NCBI RefSeq assembly: GCF_022347785.1
Contig: NZ_JAKRGA010000001.1
Span: 124,001 to 188,000, forward strand
From: Psychrobium sp. MM17-31
Lineage (GTDB): Bacteria > Pseudomonadota > Gammaproteobacteria > Enterobacterales > Psychrobiaceae
DNA: 64,000 nucleotides
Direction: 5' to 3'
Below the pieces are notes generated by a model. That model was not told where the DNA came from and made no database searches. It was given only the letters and a program-made list of their open reading frames with translations. Below, one piece after another: positions 36,897-46,879 of the stretch; positions within the stretch are counted from its first letter, which is position 1; the number at the start of each line of letters is the position of its first letter. The translations under genes were made by a program, and so were the position numbers.

Positions 36897-39239
36897 CTAG
36901 AACGTACCTCTAAATACAACACTCACTTGACGAGGAGCACCGAGCTCATGACGAATATCACGTCGCCCTTCTCCCCAAGGAGCAGAAGCAATATATTCTT
37001 CATCTAATAAGTTTTTAGCATTTAAGAAAACACCGTAGTTGTCCCATTCATAACCCACACGAAGATTAACTAAGGTTCGAGCATCATTGTATGGATCGTA
37101 GAATCTCGATGTCGGTGAAGTACCTGACGCATCAGGGTCAACAACATCTGGCGACTCATCTGCATAGTTTACATTTAGGTTAGCAAAAATCCCATTGCTG
37201 CCAGTGTAGGTAACACCAGCATTACTAGTCCACTCAGGAGCGCGGGCAAAACGGCGACCGCTTAAATCGCGAACAATTTCACCGTTTTGTGAAGGAATAC
37301 GCTTTTCAAACTCTGTGAATTCAGTCTTAGCAAGCCCCACTGAAAAATTAAACTCCCACTCATCACTAAGTTGATAGAATGATTCTATTTCCAATCCTTT
37401 CACTTCAGATTTACCCGCATTTTGGATTTCAGCATCAAAGCTGTTTGCAGACAGTTGGACGTTAACCTGTTGATCTTCCCAGTCGACAAAGAATGCATTG
37501 GCATTAACCATAAGATCACCGTCTAAGAATAGTGAACGCAATGACCATTCGTAGTTTGTTGTAAATTCAGGATCGTACTTATAGGCTTGGCCGCGAATCG
37601 CGTTAAGACCAGCACCGCCTGAGCGATAGCCGCGTTTAATTTCAATACTTGAACTAACATCATCATTAATATGATAGTTAACACCGATTTTCGGTACAAT
37701 TTCGCTAAACGTCTCTTCAACTGGCATAGTCGCTTGGTTTGCAGCAGTTAGTTGCCCCAATAGGCGTTCATTGATTCCACCAATTAACAAATTCAATGGC
37801 GCAGGATAGTTCGCTGGGTTAGGCATATCGTCGCCGTTCATCAATACATAGTTATTGCTATTGGCGCTCTCATTAGTCTCGCGGTCCCATCGAATCCCAG
37901 CAAACACTTCCAGCTCATCGCTCACATTGTAGGTAAAGTCTGCAAACACAGCCTTGGTGGCAACGTCTTCAGAGAACGTACTACGCTGCTCTAGTTGAAC
38001 GGGGTCGAAGGCTGCGTATTGTGCTAAAACAAGGTTAGCAGTTGCTTCATCTAATCCAAAACCTGCTTGAAGTACGCCTGCATTTACCCCCAAAGACGCA
38101 AGAGTAAAGCGATTCGAACCTGTATTACTTGCTGGCATCTCGCGGTCAAAGTAATAAGCACCAACAATACCACTGAAATTATCGTACTCAAATATCAAAC
38201 GAAACTCTTGTGATAAGGTCTTGGCTACTTCCTGATAAGATCGAGTCCCGTGATTTACTGGACCATTATCGTTATCGTAATTACTCCAATAAGCCTTGTC
38301 TTCGGCATGGGTGGTTAAAGACTTGAACGTCAGCTTATCGCTAATTTCATAATTAATATCTAAATTCGTGATACGGGTATCGTAGTTTAATTCTTGAGGC
38401 GCATCATTGGTTACAATACGGTGCTTATATGGATCTACGCCCTCGTCTGGCACGTTAACACCGTTTGTTCCTTTACTCGTAGTCGCCTTGGTGTAACTAA
38501 GCATCGCAGAAAACTCAGGTAGCGATTGTGGTGTATACAACAACTTCAAACGATAGAGTTCATCATCGCGAAAATCTGAGTCTTCTTGACGAGTCACATT
38601 AAAATTGTAACCATCAAAGGATTTTTTCTCACCGCTAAATCTAAATGCTAATTCATCTTCAACCAGGCTCCCGCCAACTGCAACAGCACCTTCTCGTTGA
38701 CCATTTTCACCTAGCTCTAAACGGTATTTACCGCCAAATTCGTGAGTAGGCTTGGCCGATGTCATAATTACCGCACCAGCTAACGAACTGCGCCCTTGCA
38801 GAGTAGACTGTGGACCACGAAGAATTTCAACCTGTTCGATATCCCACGTCGAGAAACCATTTGCTAGCATACGACGCGGCATAGGTGCATTGTCAATATA
38901 CACACTCGCCAAAGGACTACTTCCCGCACCAGAAACAACGAATGCATCGATACCACGAATATTCAATCCACGTGGTGTTGAGTGTACGTTTGCTGCTTCA
39001 AGCAGAGTCTCACCTAAGTCACCGAGTTCTAATTGCTCCATTCTGTCACTGCTAAATACAGCAATACTCGCTGGTGTTTCTTGCAAAGTACGCGTGATTT
39101 TTTGACCAGTAACGATAATTTTTTCGTAGTCTGTTTTCTTCGCGCTATCTGGTGACTCAGCTGCATAAGCATTGCCTGTAAGACCCGCTATTACTGCGAG
39201 AGACAGAAGTGACTTTTGAGGCGACAAACCGCTTTTCAT
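36897..39239 (-). CDS. TonB-dependent outer-membrane receptor
   Basis: A 780-aa protein with a signal peptide (about 1-27), TonB-box region KIIVTGQKI (about 40-48) and plug domain (ETPASIAVFSSDRMEQL, LNIRGIDAFVVSGAG, IEQVEILRGPQSTLQGRSSLAGAV). The 22-strand barrel ends PRQVSVVFRGTF with a terminal Phe. AAGGA precedes the start. The upstream Fur-box-like site suggests an iron chelate such as a siderophore as cargo. It is a different subfamily from the receptor at 29733-32123. Single gene with its own promoter and terminator. Confidence 0.9.
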   Translation of the reverse strand: MKSGLSPQKSLLSLAVIAGLTGNAYAAESPDSAKKTDYEKIIVTGQKITRTLQETPASIAVFSSDRMEQLELGDLGETLLEAANVHSTPRGLNIRGIDAFVVSGAGSSPLASVYIDNAPMPRRMLANGFSTWDIEQVEILRGPQSTLQGRSSLAGAVIMTSAKPTHEFGGKYRLELGENGQREGAVAVGGSLVEDELAFRFSGEKKSFDGYNFNVTRQEDSDFRDDELYRLKLLYTPQSLPEFSAMLSYTKATTSKGTNGVNVPDEGVDPYKHRIVTNDAPQELNYDTRITNLDINYEISDKLTFKSLTTHAEDKAYWSNYDNDNGPVNHGTRSYQEVAKTLSQEFRLIFEYDNFSGIVGAYYFDREMPASNTGSNRFTLASLGVNAGVLQAGFGLDEATANLVLAQYAAFDPVQLEQRSTFSEDVATKAVFADFTYNVSDELEVFAGIRWDRETNESANSNNYVLMNGDDMPNPANYPAPLNLLIGGINERLLGQLTAANQATMPVEETFSEIVPKIGVNYHINDDVSSSIEIKRGYRSGGAGLNAIRGQAYKYDPEFTTNYEWSLRSLFLDGDLMVNANAFFVDWEDQQVNVQLSANSFDAEIQNAGKSEVKGLEIESFYQLSDEWEFNFSVGLAKTEFTEFEKRIPSQNGEIVRDLSGRRFARAPEWTSNAGVTYTGSNGIFANLNVNYADESPDVVDPDASGTSPTSRFYDPYNDARTLVNLRVGYEWDNYGVFLNAKNLLDEEYIASAPWGEGRRDIRHELGAPRQVSVVFRGTF

Positions 39240-39275
39240 GATGTGTTAGTTCCTTGTTAATTTCAAAACGCACGC

Positions 39276-39302
39276 ATCATAACGCAAATGATAATAATTT
39301 AC
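39276..39302 (-). promoter_or_regulatory. Fur-box-like operator and -10 upstream of the TonB receptor gene
   Basis: GCAAATGATAATAATTTAC (39284-39302) matches 14 of 19 Fur consensus positions. Its 16-base core is identical, inverted, to the site at 26202-26217. A -10-like TATGAT lies next to it on the minus strand (39281-39276). The receptor start is 36 bases further. The rest of the gap up to the terminator at 39422 shows nothing clear. Confidence 0.65.
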
Positions 39303-39421
39303 ACTTATATAATTAACATTTTTAATATTTATTATGCATTTAAGATACAAAGGTAAAGCTATGTAAATTGAGTGAAATCTAAGATCGGCTTACGCCAGAG
39401 AAATTTAAACGCTAAAAAGCA

Positions 39422-39456
39422 AAAAGCCCGTTTAATCAATGATTAAACGGGCTTTT
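39422..39456 (-). terminator. Terminator of tRNA-Ser
   Basis: Near-perfect inverted repeat AAAAGCCCGTTTAATCA (39422-39438) / TGATTAAACGGGCTTTT (39440-39456), with a U-tract on the minus strand. It lies 9 bases after the tRNA 3' end. Confidence 0.88.
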
Positions 39457-39465
39457 CTAAATAAA

Positions 39466-39556
39466 TGGCGGAGAGATAGGGATTTGAACCCTAGAGGGGC
39501 TATTAACCCCTGCCGGTTTTCAAGACCGGTGCATTCGACCACTCTGCCATCTCTCC
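39466..39556 (-). tRNA. tRNA-Ser (anticodon TGA)
   Basis: A 91-base gene on the minus strand. The acceptor stem is GGAGAGA/TCTCTCC, the anticodon loop CTTGAAA gives TGA, and the long variable arm (GGGGTTAATAGCCCC) is typical of serine tRNAs. The T arm has TTCAAAT, the discriminator is G and CCA is encoded. It reads UCA codons. Confidence 0.97.
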
Positions 39557-39572
39557 GCAGCTGGTGATGCGC

Positions 39573-39601
39573 ATATTAGTGAGGTTTGATTATCTTGTAA
39601 A
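39573..39601 (-). promoter_or_regulatory. Promoter of tRNA-Ser
   Basis: On the minus strand there is -35 TTTACA (39601-39596), a 17-base spacer and -10 TAATAT (39578-39573), followed by a GCGC discriminator, as expected for a stringently controlled stable-RNA promoter. The tRNA 5' end is 16 bases past the -10. Confidence 0.7.
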
Positions 39602-39666
39602 GCCTAAATTTAAAATAAAATTCCGACTGAGCAACAAACGATCACCTTGCGCACTTTTAATACGTG

Positions 39667-41847
39667 TTAGCGCCTTTTAACATCATAAACGCCTTCAACA
39701 TTATTAAGCTTACCCAACAAACGAGTTAATACTTCCTGATCGGCAACTTCAACAGTCAAGCCAATGTAAGCCGTTTGCGTAGTTTCATCCGTCTTGGTAT
39801 TCATACCCAGCATATTCACTTTGTCGTTAGCGATAATCGCCGTAATATCTCGCACTAATCCAGTGCGATCGTTGGCGTACAGCATTAAATCAAGTGAATA
39901 GCCACTGCTGGAATCGCTGCCCCAGTGAACTTCGACATTGCGCTCAGGATGGCGCGATAATAGCTCTTTGAGTTGTTCACAATCACGGCGATGTACTGAA
40001 ATGCCCTTACCTTGTGAGATAAAGCCATCAATATCATCACCAGGAATTGGCTGACAACACTTGGCCATATGCGTTAGTAAGTTACCAACACCTTCAACCA
40101 CCACTTCGCTTTTCTTTTTATTACTTGAAAGCGTCGTTGTTTTTAACTTAGCAATTGGCTCATCGGTGACTTTCTTAAAATGAAGTTGTAAAAAGTTAAC
40201 TAATGAGTTTATGCGAACATCACCGCAGCCCACTGCGACAATTAAATCGTCAAGGGTATTGAAGTTGTATTTACGCACCGCCACTTGCGCATCACTTAAT
40301 TTTAAATCTAAGCGTGCGAGCTCTTCTTCTAAAATCTCTTTACCCGCCACCGCGTTTTTATCGCGATCTTGCTGTTTAAAGAAATGTTGGATCTTCGAGC
40401 GAGAGCGTGACGAGAACACATAACCTAAACGCGGATTGAGCCAATCGCGTTTTGGGTTAGGCTCTTTTGCCGTCAGTACTTCGACTTGCTGACCAGTTTC
40501 AAGCTTGGTGGTAAATGGCACAATGCGGCCATTAACCTTGGCGCCAATACAGCGATGACCTACTTGCGAGTGAATATAATAAGCAAAATCTAACGGCGTA
40601 CAGCCATTAGGCATATCGACAACATCACCATTTGGCGTGTAAACGTAGATGCGATCGTCAAATACCTGCTCGCGAATATCATCAGCAAGGCTACCACTGT
40701 CTTTAACATCGTCTTGCCATGCGAGAATTTTGCGCAGCCATTCGATTTTACCTTCAAAACTGCTGTCTTTCGTTGCACCGACGCCTTCTTTGTAGCGCCA
40801 GTGAGCAGCGACGCCCATCTCGGCATCTTCATGCATTTGTTCAGTACGGATCTGCACTTCAATCGTGCGACCTTGCGGTCCTAAAACGATTGAGTGTATT
40901 GACTGATAACCGTTGGGCTTTGGATTGGCGACATAATCAGAAAACTCACTTGGCACGTGATGCCATAGCGAATGCAAAATACCAAGCGCCGCGTAACAAT
41001 CTTGCAGTTTGTCTACCACAACCCGAATGGCACGCACATCAAACAATTTGTCGAAGGACAAACTCTTTTGATCCATCTTCTTCCAAATAGAATAGATATG
41101 TTTAGGACGGCCATAGACCTTAGCCGTTAGCCCCTCTTTTTTAAGACCGCTACTCAATTCACCCACGAAGTCTTCGATATAGCCTTCCCGCTCAAGGCGC
41201 TTTTCATCCAATAACTTAGCTATTTGTTTATAGGTTTGTGGGTGTAAATAACGAAAGGAAATATCTTCCAGCTCCCATTTAAGCTGGCCTATTCCTAATC
41301 TATTGGCGAGCGGCGCATAAATATCGGCGATTTCACGCGCGGCAAGGACGCGTGTTTCTTCGTCTTCATTCTTAATTTCACGTAGGTAGGCGACCCGCTC
41401 AGCGAGTTTAATAACAACGGCGCGAACATCTGCTACCATTGCCATAAGCATGCGGCGTAGGTTATCAATTTGATTACTAGAGAGTTGACGACCTTGACCA
41501 TGCAAGGTCTTAATCGCCGCCATTTCGGAGACATTGCTAAGTAAGGTATAAACTTTTGACGACGTTAACTCGCCAATTTTCTCTTCATCGAGTAAATCCA
41601 GTTCAAACCATGGATAAACCAAAGCAGCCTTTAAGGTGTCGAGATCCATATGCATATTTTGCAGGATCTCGGCCATTTCACGCGCTTTAATAATCAGCGC
41701 TGGATTTTCACACTCGAGCGCCAAACTCTCCATCGTTTGATATAGCGCTTGAAAATGTTTTACTTGCTGCTTTTCAAGACCAAATTTCGTTACCCACAGT
41801 TCTAAATCAAAATCACCTGCGAGATGGCCTTCTCTTACCGCTACCAT
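39667..41847 (-). CDS. relA: GTP pyrophosphokinase RelA
   Basis: Ribosome-associated (p)ppGpp synthetase of the stringent response. The 726 residues have a degenerate HD domain without the HDxxED hydrolase motif (about 1-200). An active synthetase domain follows, with YGRPKHIYSIWKKM, FDVRAIRVVV, YVANPKPNGYQSIHS and EVQIRT. Next come TGS (about 405-465, VYTPNGDVVDMPNGCTPLDF), a zinc-finger/RIS region with MAKCCQPIPGDDI, and a C-terminal ACT domain. E. coli RelA has 744 aa. Order rlmD-relA with divergent barA is conserved. Confidence 0.97.
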   Translation of the reverse strand: MVAVREGHLAGDFDLELWVTKFGLEKQQVKHFQALYQTMESLALECENPALIIKAREMAEILQNMHMDLDTLKAALVYPWFELDLLDEEKIGELTSSKVYTLLSNVSEMAAIKTLHGQGRQLSSNQIDNLRRMLMAMVADVRAVVIKLAERVAYLREIKNEDEETRVLAAREIADIYAPLANRLGIGQLKWELEDISFRYLHPQTYKQIAKLLDEKRLEREGYIEDFVGELSSGLKKEGLTAKVYGRPKHIYSIWKKMDQKSLSFDKLFDVRAIRVVVDKLQDCYAALGILHSLWHHVPSEFSDYVANPKPNGYQSIHSIVLGPQGRTIEVQIRTEQMHEDAEMGVAAHWRYKEGVGATKDSSFEGKIEWLRKILAWQDDVKDSGSLADDIREQVFDDRIYVYTPNGDVVDMPNGCTPLDFAYYIHSQVGHRCIGAKVNGRIVPFTTKLETGQQVEVLTAKEPNPKRDWLNPRLGYVFSSRSRSKIQHFFKQQDRDKNAVAGKEILEEELARLDLKLSDAQVAVRKYNFNTLDDLIVAVGCGDVRINSLVNFLQLHFKKVTDEPIAKLKTTTLSSNKKKSEVVVEGVGNLLTHMAKCCQPIPGDDIDGFISQGKGISVHRRDCEQLKELLSRHPERNVEVHWGSDSSSGYSLDLMLYANDRTGLVRDITAIIANDKVNMLGMNTKTDETTQTAYIGLTVEVADQEVLTRLLGKLNNVEGVYDVKRR

Positions 41848-41932
41848 GACAATACCTTGTACAAAAAAAATGGTAAAAATAGGTGATTGATGCTAACAAG
41901 CAATCGGCCATTCGCCAAGTAAAACTGACTCT

Positions 41933-43306
41933 TTATCGCAATAAACCTTTTTTGGGGCGCTTTGGCTTAGTCTTTGATTTTACGAATAATGCCATCGACT
42001 CGACGTGACTTGTCTGGGGAAACATATCAAGTGCACAAATCTTAGCCACTTGATAGCCCTGCGCGATAATTTCTTTACTGTCACGCTCAAGCGACGCAGC
42101 ATCACAAGCCACATAAACTATTTTACTTGGCTGAAGTTGACTGAGCTGGCGACAAATATCTAACGCACCATCGCGCGCAGGATCCAAAAGAATCTTATCA
42201 ACCTTTTTACGCAGCTTAGTGCCAAACCATTGTTGTTCAATTAAAGGTTGCGCCAAATTACAATGATAAAACTGCGCATTGTTAATTTTTGCCTTAGACG
42301 CATTAGCGCTAGCTTGCTCAGCCATTTCTTTAACGCCTTCAACGCCAATCACCGTTTGCGCTTTTTCAGCAAGTGCCAAGCTAAAGTTCCCTACCCCACA
42401 AAAGAGATCGAGCACAGTATCAGTATCTTTTACATCAAGCCATTGCACCGCCTTTGACACCATTTGTTGGTTCACTTCATCGTTAACTTGAATAAAGTTA
42501 CCCGGCGTAAAACCCAGCGCGTGCTTATCAAGCGCGTAAGTCAAATTTGGTAACGTAAAACCCGGCAACGGATGAATTTGAGCGTTATTAGACTCAAGAA
42601 GCACTGTCAGTTGCTGTGTTTCAGCAAATGCAGTCAAAGCGTCAATATCGCTAGTACAGAGCTTGCTCGTCACACGAAACAGAGCGACATTGTGTTGTGC
42701 TGTTGCAATCACTTCGACGTGACCAATCGACTCACGCCCGTCGAGCTTATCAATCAAGTCATACAGAGGCGAAAAAATTTTATCAAAGGGCTTTGCAAAT
42801 ACATCACAGCGCTCAATATTAACGATATCGCTGCTACCTTGTTGCCTAAATCCAACACGAAGCTGTTTGTTCTTTTCAACGTGAACACTGATTCGACCGC
42901 GGCGTCTATAATGCCATGGTGCTGAAGTGACCGCGTCTTGCCAATGCTCTGACTTAGCAACTTTTGCAAAGCGTTTTTCTAATCCTTCAATTTTAGCCGC
43001 CAATTGCTGCTGCACTGCTAAGTGCTGAGTTTGACAGCCGCCACACTCATCATAATGCGGACAACAGGGTGAAATGCGTTGCTCGCTAGCCTCAATAACT
43101 TCAATTAATGAGGCTTTGGAGTATTTCTTTTGCTCATTAACAACCTGTATTGCAACGCGCTCTTGCGGCAGCGCACCAGGTACAAAAACAACTTTATTGT
43201 CGATGTGAGTGACACCGCATAATGATTGATCTAACGATTCAATGACGACTTGCTGCTGCTTGCCAGTTTTTCTGATCTTTTTTGCAGCGCTATAAAAATT
43301 TGCCAT
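41933..43306 (-). CDS. rlmD: 23S rRNA (uracil(1939)-C5)-methyltransferase RlmD
   Basis: SAM-dependent RNA methyltransferase of 457 aa. An N-terminal TRAM domain (about 15-70) precedes the iron-sulfur cysteines Cys82, Cys88 and Cys91 (CPHYDECGGCQTQH). The SAM motif is LDLFCGVGNFSLALAEKA, and the C-terminal catalytic cysteine is in IVYVACDAASLERD. A basic tail KTKPKRPKKGLLR ends it. The gene lies between relA and divergent barA, as in E. coli. A fourth cluster cysteine is probably the one in NIERCDVF. Confidence 0.96.
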   Translation of the reverse strand: MANFYSAAKKIRKTGKQQQVVIESLDQSLCGVTHIDNKVVFVPGALPQERVAIQVVNEQKKYSKASLIEVIEASEQRISPCCPHYDECGGCQTQHLAVQQQLAAKIEGLEKRFAKVAKSEHWQDAVTSAPWHYRRRGRISVHVEKNKQLRVGFRQQGSSDIVNIERCDVFAKPFDKIFSPLYDLIDKLDGRESIGHVEVIATAQHNVALFRVTSKLCTSDIDALTAFAETQQLTVLLESNNAQIHPLPGFTLPNLTYALDKHALGFTPGNFIQVNDEVNQQMVSKAVQWLDVKDTDTVLDLFCGVGNFSLALAEKAQTVIGVEGVKEMAEQASANASKAKINNAQFYHCNLAQPLIEQQWFGTKLRKKVDKILLDPARDGALDICRQLSQLQPSKIVYVACDAASLERDSKEIIAQGYQVAKICALDMFPQTSHVESMALFVKSKTKPKRPKKGLLR

Positions 43307-43418
43307 GGAGATTCACTTATAAAAATATTGTTATTACATTAATTAAATCGCGGTGTTATGATTATTCTCAACTAACATCAATTTCACGAAGCAAAGCACT
43401 GAAAGGCCTTCTCTTTTC

Positions 43419-46214
43419 ATGAAACAAACTGCCAATTATAGCCTTAGAACTTGGGTGTTTACGGTCACCCTAGCACCAACGATTCTAGTGAGTTTAATGT
43501 TAGGCGGATTCTATACCTTAAGCCTGTTTAGCGAGCTAGAAACCACGCTCGAAGAACAGGGAAAAAATATCATGACCCCCTTAGTCATTGCCGCTGAGCA
43601 AGGACTCAAAGAAAACAATCGCGAAGCACTAAAAATACTCGTCGATCGCATGCACCGCTCGCACTCACCACTAATCAATACCATTGCGGTCTACAACGAA
43701 CACAACCAGTTATTTGTCACCAGTCATTACCATCGAATGATTGGCGAATTTAGCGATTTCAACACGCGCAAGCTGCCGGATAAACTCACTATCGAAAATA
43801 GCGGCGAGCATATTATCATTACTAGCCCAATCTCAATAGAAATAACGCAAACCACAGCAGATTTAGATCAAGAACGGGTGATCGGTCACCTAATGATGCA
43901 ATTAAATAGTGACGATACGCTGCTGGCTCAGCATCGTGTTGCCATTACAACCTTCATCATTATTTTACTGGGTGTTCAGCTCAACCTGTTTTTCACCTTC
44001 CGTTTGATCAACAACGTCACCCGTCCTATTGGTGATATGGTGCGTGCGGTGGCAAAAATTCGCGAAGGAAAACTCGATACGCGATTGCAAGGCAACCTCA
44101 TTGGTGAGCTAGAAATTCTCAAACGCGGTATTAACGCCATCGCTGGTTCACTCAAAGAGTATCACGAGAAAATGCAGCACAATATCGATACAGCAACCAG
44201 TGAGCTTAGAGAAACCATGGAGCAAATTGAGATCAAAAACGTTGAGCTCGATATTGCCAATCGAAAGGCACAAGAAGGTAGTCGTATTAAATCTGAATTC
44301 CTTGCCAATATGTCACACGAATTGCGCACACCATTAAACGGTGTGATAGGCCTGACGCAACAGCTGCTTAAGACTCAGTTGATGCCAAACCAAATCGATT
44401 ATCTGCAAACAATCGAAAAATCGGCGCAGGGCCTGTTTAACATTATTAAAGACATACTCGATTTCTCGAAACTGGAAGCCGGTAAATTACACCTCGATGC
44501 CATGCCGTTTAGTCTGCGTGATACCATCGCTGATGTAACTGACATTTTAGCCACCTCAGCCCATGAGAAAAACCTCGATCTCTTGGTCAACATATCGCCA
44601 TCGACTATCGATAACGTAATCGGCGATAACCAGCGTTTCCAACAAATCCTCACCAACCTGATTGGCAACGCAATTAAATTCACCAAAAAGGGGCACGTTA
44701 GTCTTAATATTTACTCGAAACAGATTAGCAATAATCAGCACAAGTTATTTTTCGATGTAATAGACACCGGCATTGGTATTCAGCGCGAGCATTTACCGCG
44801 CCTGTTTAATGCCTTTGCGCAAGCAGATTCAAGTATTAGTCGTAAATACGGCGGCAGTGGCTTAGGCCTCATTATTACCAAACGCCTTATTGAAGAAATG
44901 GGCGGTGCCATCACTTGTGCCAGTGAGCCGGGTATTGGCTCGCAATTCTCAAGTAACATCGTCGTTGAAGAAAGCAACGCCAATCCTGCGTTTCACATTA
45001 ACGCACGCTTGCATAAAAACATTCAGGTATTTTGTGAGTCCATTCAGCACGCCAGTATTCTCAATCAACAAATTAACCACTGGCAAGCCAATATCGACAA
45101 CTTTACTGATCTTCACGAATGGAGCCATGCTAGCGGCGTTGAGGAATACGACTGTGCCATCATCCACTACCCGGGACCTTACGATAATCTAATTGCACTG
45201 GAAGATTTAATTAAAGCGGCGCAAGGTGTCGATAACGTCATTGTCTTAATCGATACCAATGATTTAACGGTCCATCAAAATATTATTGCCTTGGGCGTTA
45301 ACTACTGTCACATCAACCCGATCAGTTGTCGCCGTTTATTCAACAGTATTGAAAAAATTCAAGCGTACAGTACTCGCGTTGTGCCTAAACCCGAGCCAGA
45401 AGCGGTCAAATATCCGAAAAAACGCGCCCTACTTGTTGATGATAATGAAGCAAACCTCAAGCTCATTAGTACCATGCTCAAAGATAAAGTGGGCTCGCTT
45501 GTGTTAGCCACCAATGGTGAAGAAGCCGTTGAAGCCTGTTGTGTCCAAAAGTTCGATATTATCTTTATGGATATTCAAATGCCTGTGCTCGATGGCGTAC
45601 AGGCCACCGCCATTATTCGCAAGCACGGTATCAATCAATTAGCACCTATTGTTGCCACGACAGCCCATGCACTCGAAGAAGAAAAACAAGTGTGGCTCAA
45701 CAAAGGTATGGACGACTTCTTGACTAAACCGCTGCGTGAAGATGCGGTTGATAACATTCTTGAGCATTGGCTCGATTCAAGCCATATGAAGGAAAGTCTT
45801 GCCATTGCCCTTCAAGCCGACACCGACGATACACTTTCTGAGAGTGAAAACCCTCATGTATCTTGGCAAGCATCACTTGCTCAAGCCATGGGCAAGAAAG
45901 ATCTGGCGATAGAAATGCTGCAAATGCTTATTGATTCTATTCCTGCGACAATTTCCTCCATCGAGTCCGCAGTAAGCAATCAAGATAGCAAAGAGCTACT
46001 TCGCGTTATTCATAAGCTCCACGGCGCCTGTTGTTATACGGGCGTACCGCAACTTAAAGACTTGGCCCACTCCATTGAAACGGCGCTAAAACAACAAGCG
46101 ACCCTATCGGATATGGAGCCAGAAATCCTCGAAATTCTCGACGAATTACAATTAGTTGCCACTGTAGGTAACACCATATTAAACAAAGAAAGCGATACCC
46201 TTAATGAGCAGTAA
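43419..46214 (+). CDS. barA: Hybrid sensor histidine kinase BarA
   Basis: Inner-membrane sensor of the BarA/UvrY (GacS/GacA) system that drives csr small RNAs. The 931 residues hold two TM segments (about 10-36 and 174-195) around a periplasmic domain, then HAMP and HisKA with His300 (NMSHELRTPLNG). HATPase follows (NLIGNAIKFT, DTGIGI, GGSGLGL), then a receiver with Asp718 (IIFMDIQMP) and an HPt with His868 (HKLHGACCYTG). All phosphorelay residues are present. It is divergent from rlmD. Its last 11 bases overlap the DUF416 gene. Confidence 0.96.
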   Translation: MKQTANYSLRTWVFTVTLAPTILVSLMLGGFYTLSLFSELETTLEEQGKNIMTPLVIAAEQGLKENNREALKILVDRMHRSHSPLINTIAVYNEHNQLFVTSHYHRMIGEFSDFNTRKLPDKLTIENSGEHIIITSPISIEITQTTADLDQERVIGHLMMQLNSDDTLLAQHRVAITTFIIILLGVQLNLFFTFRLINNVTRPIGDMVRAVAKIREGKLDTRLQGNLIGELEILKRGINAIAGSLKEYHEKMQHNIDTATSELRETMEQIEIKNVELDIANRKAQEGSRIKSEFLANMSHELRTPLNGVIGLTQQLLKTQLMPNQIDYLQTIEKSAQGLFNIIKDILDFSKLEAGKLHLDAMPFSLRDTIADVTDILATSAHEKNLDLLVNISPSTIDNVIGDNQRFQQILTNLIGNAIKFTKKGHVSLNIYSKQISNNQHKLFFDVIDTGIGIQREHLPRLFNAFAQADSSISRKYGGSGLGLIITKRLIEEMGGAITCASEPGIGSQFSSNIVVEESNANPAFHINARLHKNIQVFCESIQHASILNQQINHWQANIDNFTDLHEWSHASGVEEYDCAIIHYPGPYDNLIALEDLIKAAQGVDNVIVLIDTNDLTVHQNIIALGVNYCHINPISCRRLFNSIEKIQAYSTRVVPKPEPEAVKYPKKRALLVDDNEANLKLISTMLKDKVGSLVLATNGEEAVEACCVQKFDIIFMDIQMPVLDGVQATAIIRKHGINQLAPIVATTAHALEEEKQVWLNKGMDDFLTKPLREDAVDNILEHWLDSSHMKESLAIALQADTDDTLSESENPHVSWQASLAQAMGKKDLAIEMLQMLIDSIPATISSIESAVSNQDSKELLRVIHKLHGACCYTGVPQLKDLAHSIETALKQQATLSDMEPEILEILDELQLVATVGNTILNKESDTLNEQ

Positions 46215-46788
46215 AAAACCAGGATTCTTTACCCGAATTAAAAGCCTCAGCTTTGAGCAACAATTAACCTTCGCCACAGTATTGAGTGAGCGCATGCTGC
46301 CCAACTATCAACTGTTTAGTCAAAGCGTTGAATTTGGCAGCCCTAAAGTACTCAATACCATCGTCGACTTGCTGTGGCAAAAACTTGCTAAGCAATCGGT
46401 AAAACTCAACCTTGAAGTACAACAAAACAAGCTGTTGGAAAATACACCAGAGCTAGCTGATTTTGATAATTTTGGCGTCATACCAGCGATTGACTGCGCG
46501 ATGGCCTTAAACACTATTCTGGTAGCGCTAGAGCAAAAGCTCGATGAAGACTTAATTAACATCAGTAAACTATCAAGCTCAACCGTCGCTAGCTACATTA
46601 GCGCTGTAGAAGGCGATATTAGCGATGAAGATACCTTTAGTCACGAGATGATGGTAGAAGAAAAAGCATTGCAGGAATACCTACTGAGCCGCATTGAAGA
46701 GCAACCGAAACTTGCCCCAGCGTTCCTCAAAGAACTGCGTCAAGAATTTAAGGGCTTTGGTGTGAGTAATATTGGGATAGAGGCTTAA
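46204..46788 (+). CDS. yjaG: DUF416 family protein, YjaG-like
   Basis: A 194-aa cytoplasmic helical protein. Family pattern: FEQQLTFATVLSERMLPNYQLFSQ, NTIVDLLWQKL, FGVIPAIDCAMALNTIL and the ending GFGVSNIGIEA, all parallel to E. coli YjaG. The start overlaps the end of barA by 11 bases, which suggests translational coupling. No biochemical function is known. It is followed by a structured repeat, with efpL convergent beyond it. Confidence 0.85.
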   Translation: MSSKKPGFFTRIKSLSFEQQLTFATVLSERMLPNYQLFSQSVEFGSPKVLNTIVDLLWQKLAKQSVKLNLEVQQNKLLENTPELADFDNFGVIPAIDCAMALNTILVALEQKLDEDLINISKLSSSTVASYISAVEGDISDEDTFSHEMMVEEKALQEYLLSRIEEQPKLAPAFLKELRQEFKGFGVSNIGIEA

Positions 46789-46879
46789 CCTCATTAATAA
46801 ATCATAAATAGTTAAAGAGGTTAAACGACTATTCGCGCGGCAATGCCCGCTGTTTATCGCCTTAAATTAGAAATTGGCC

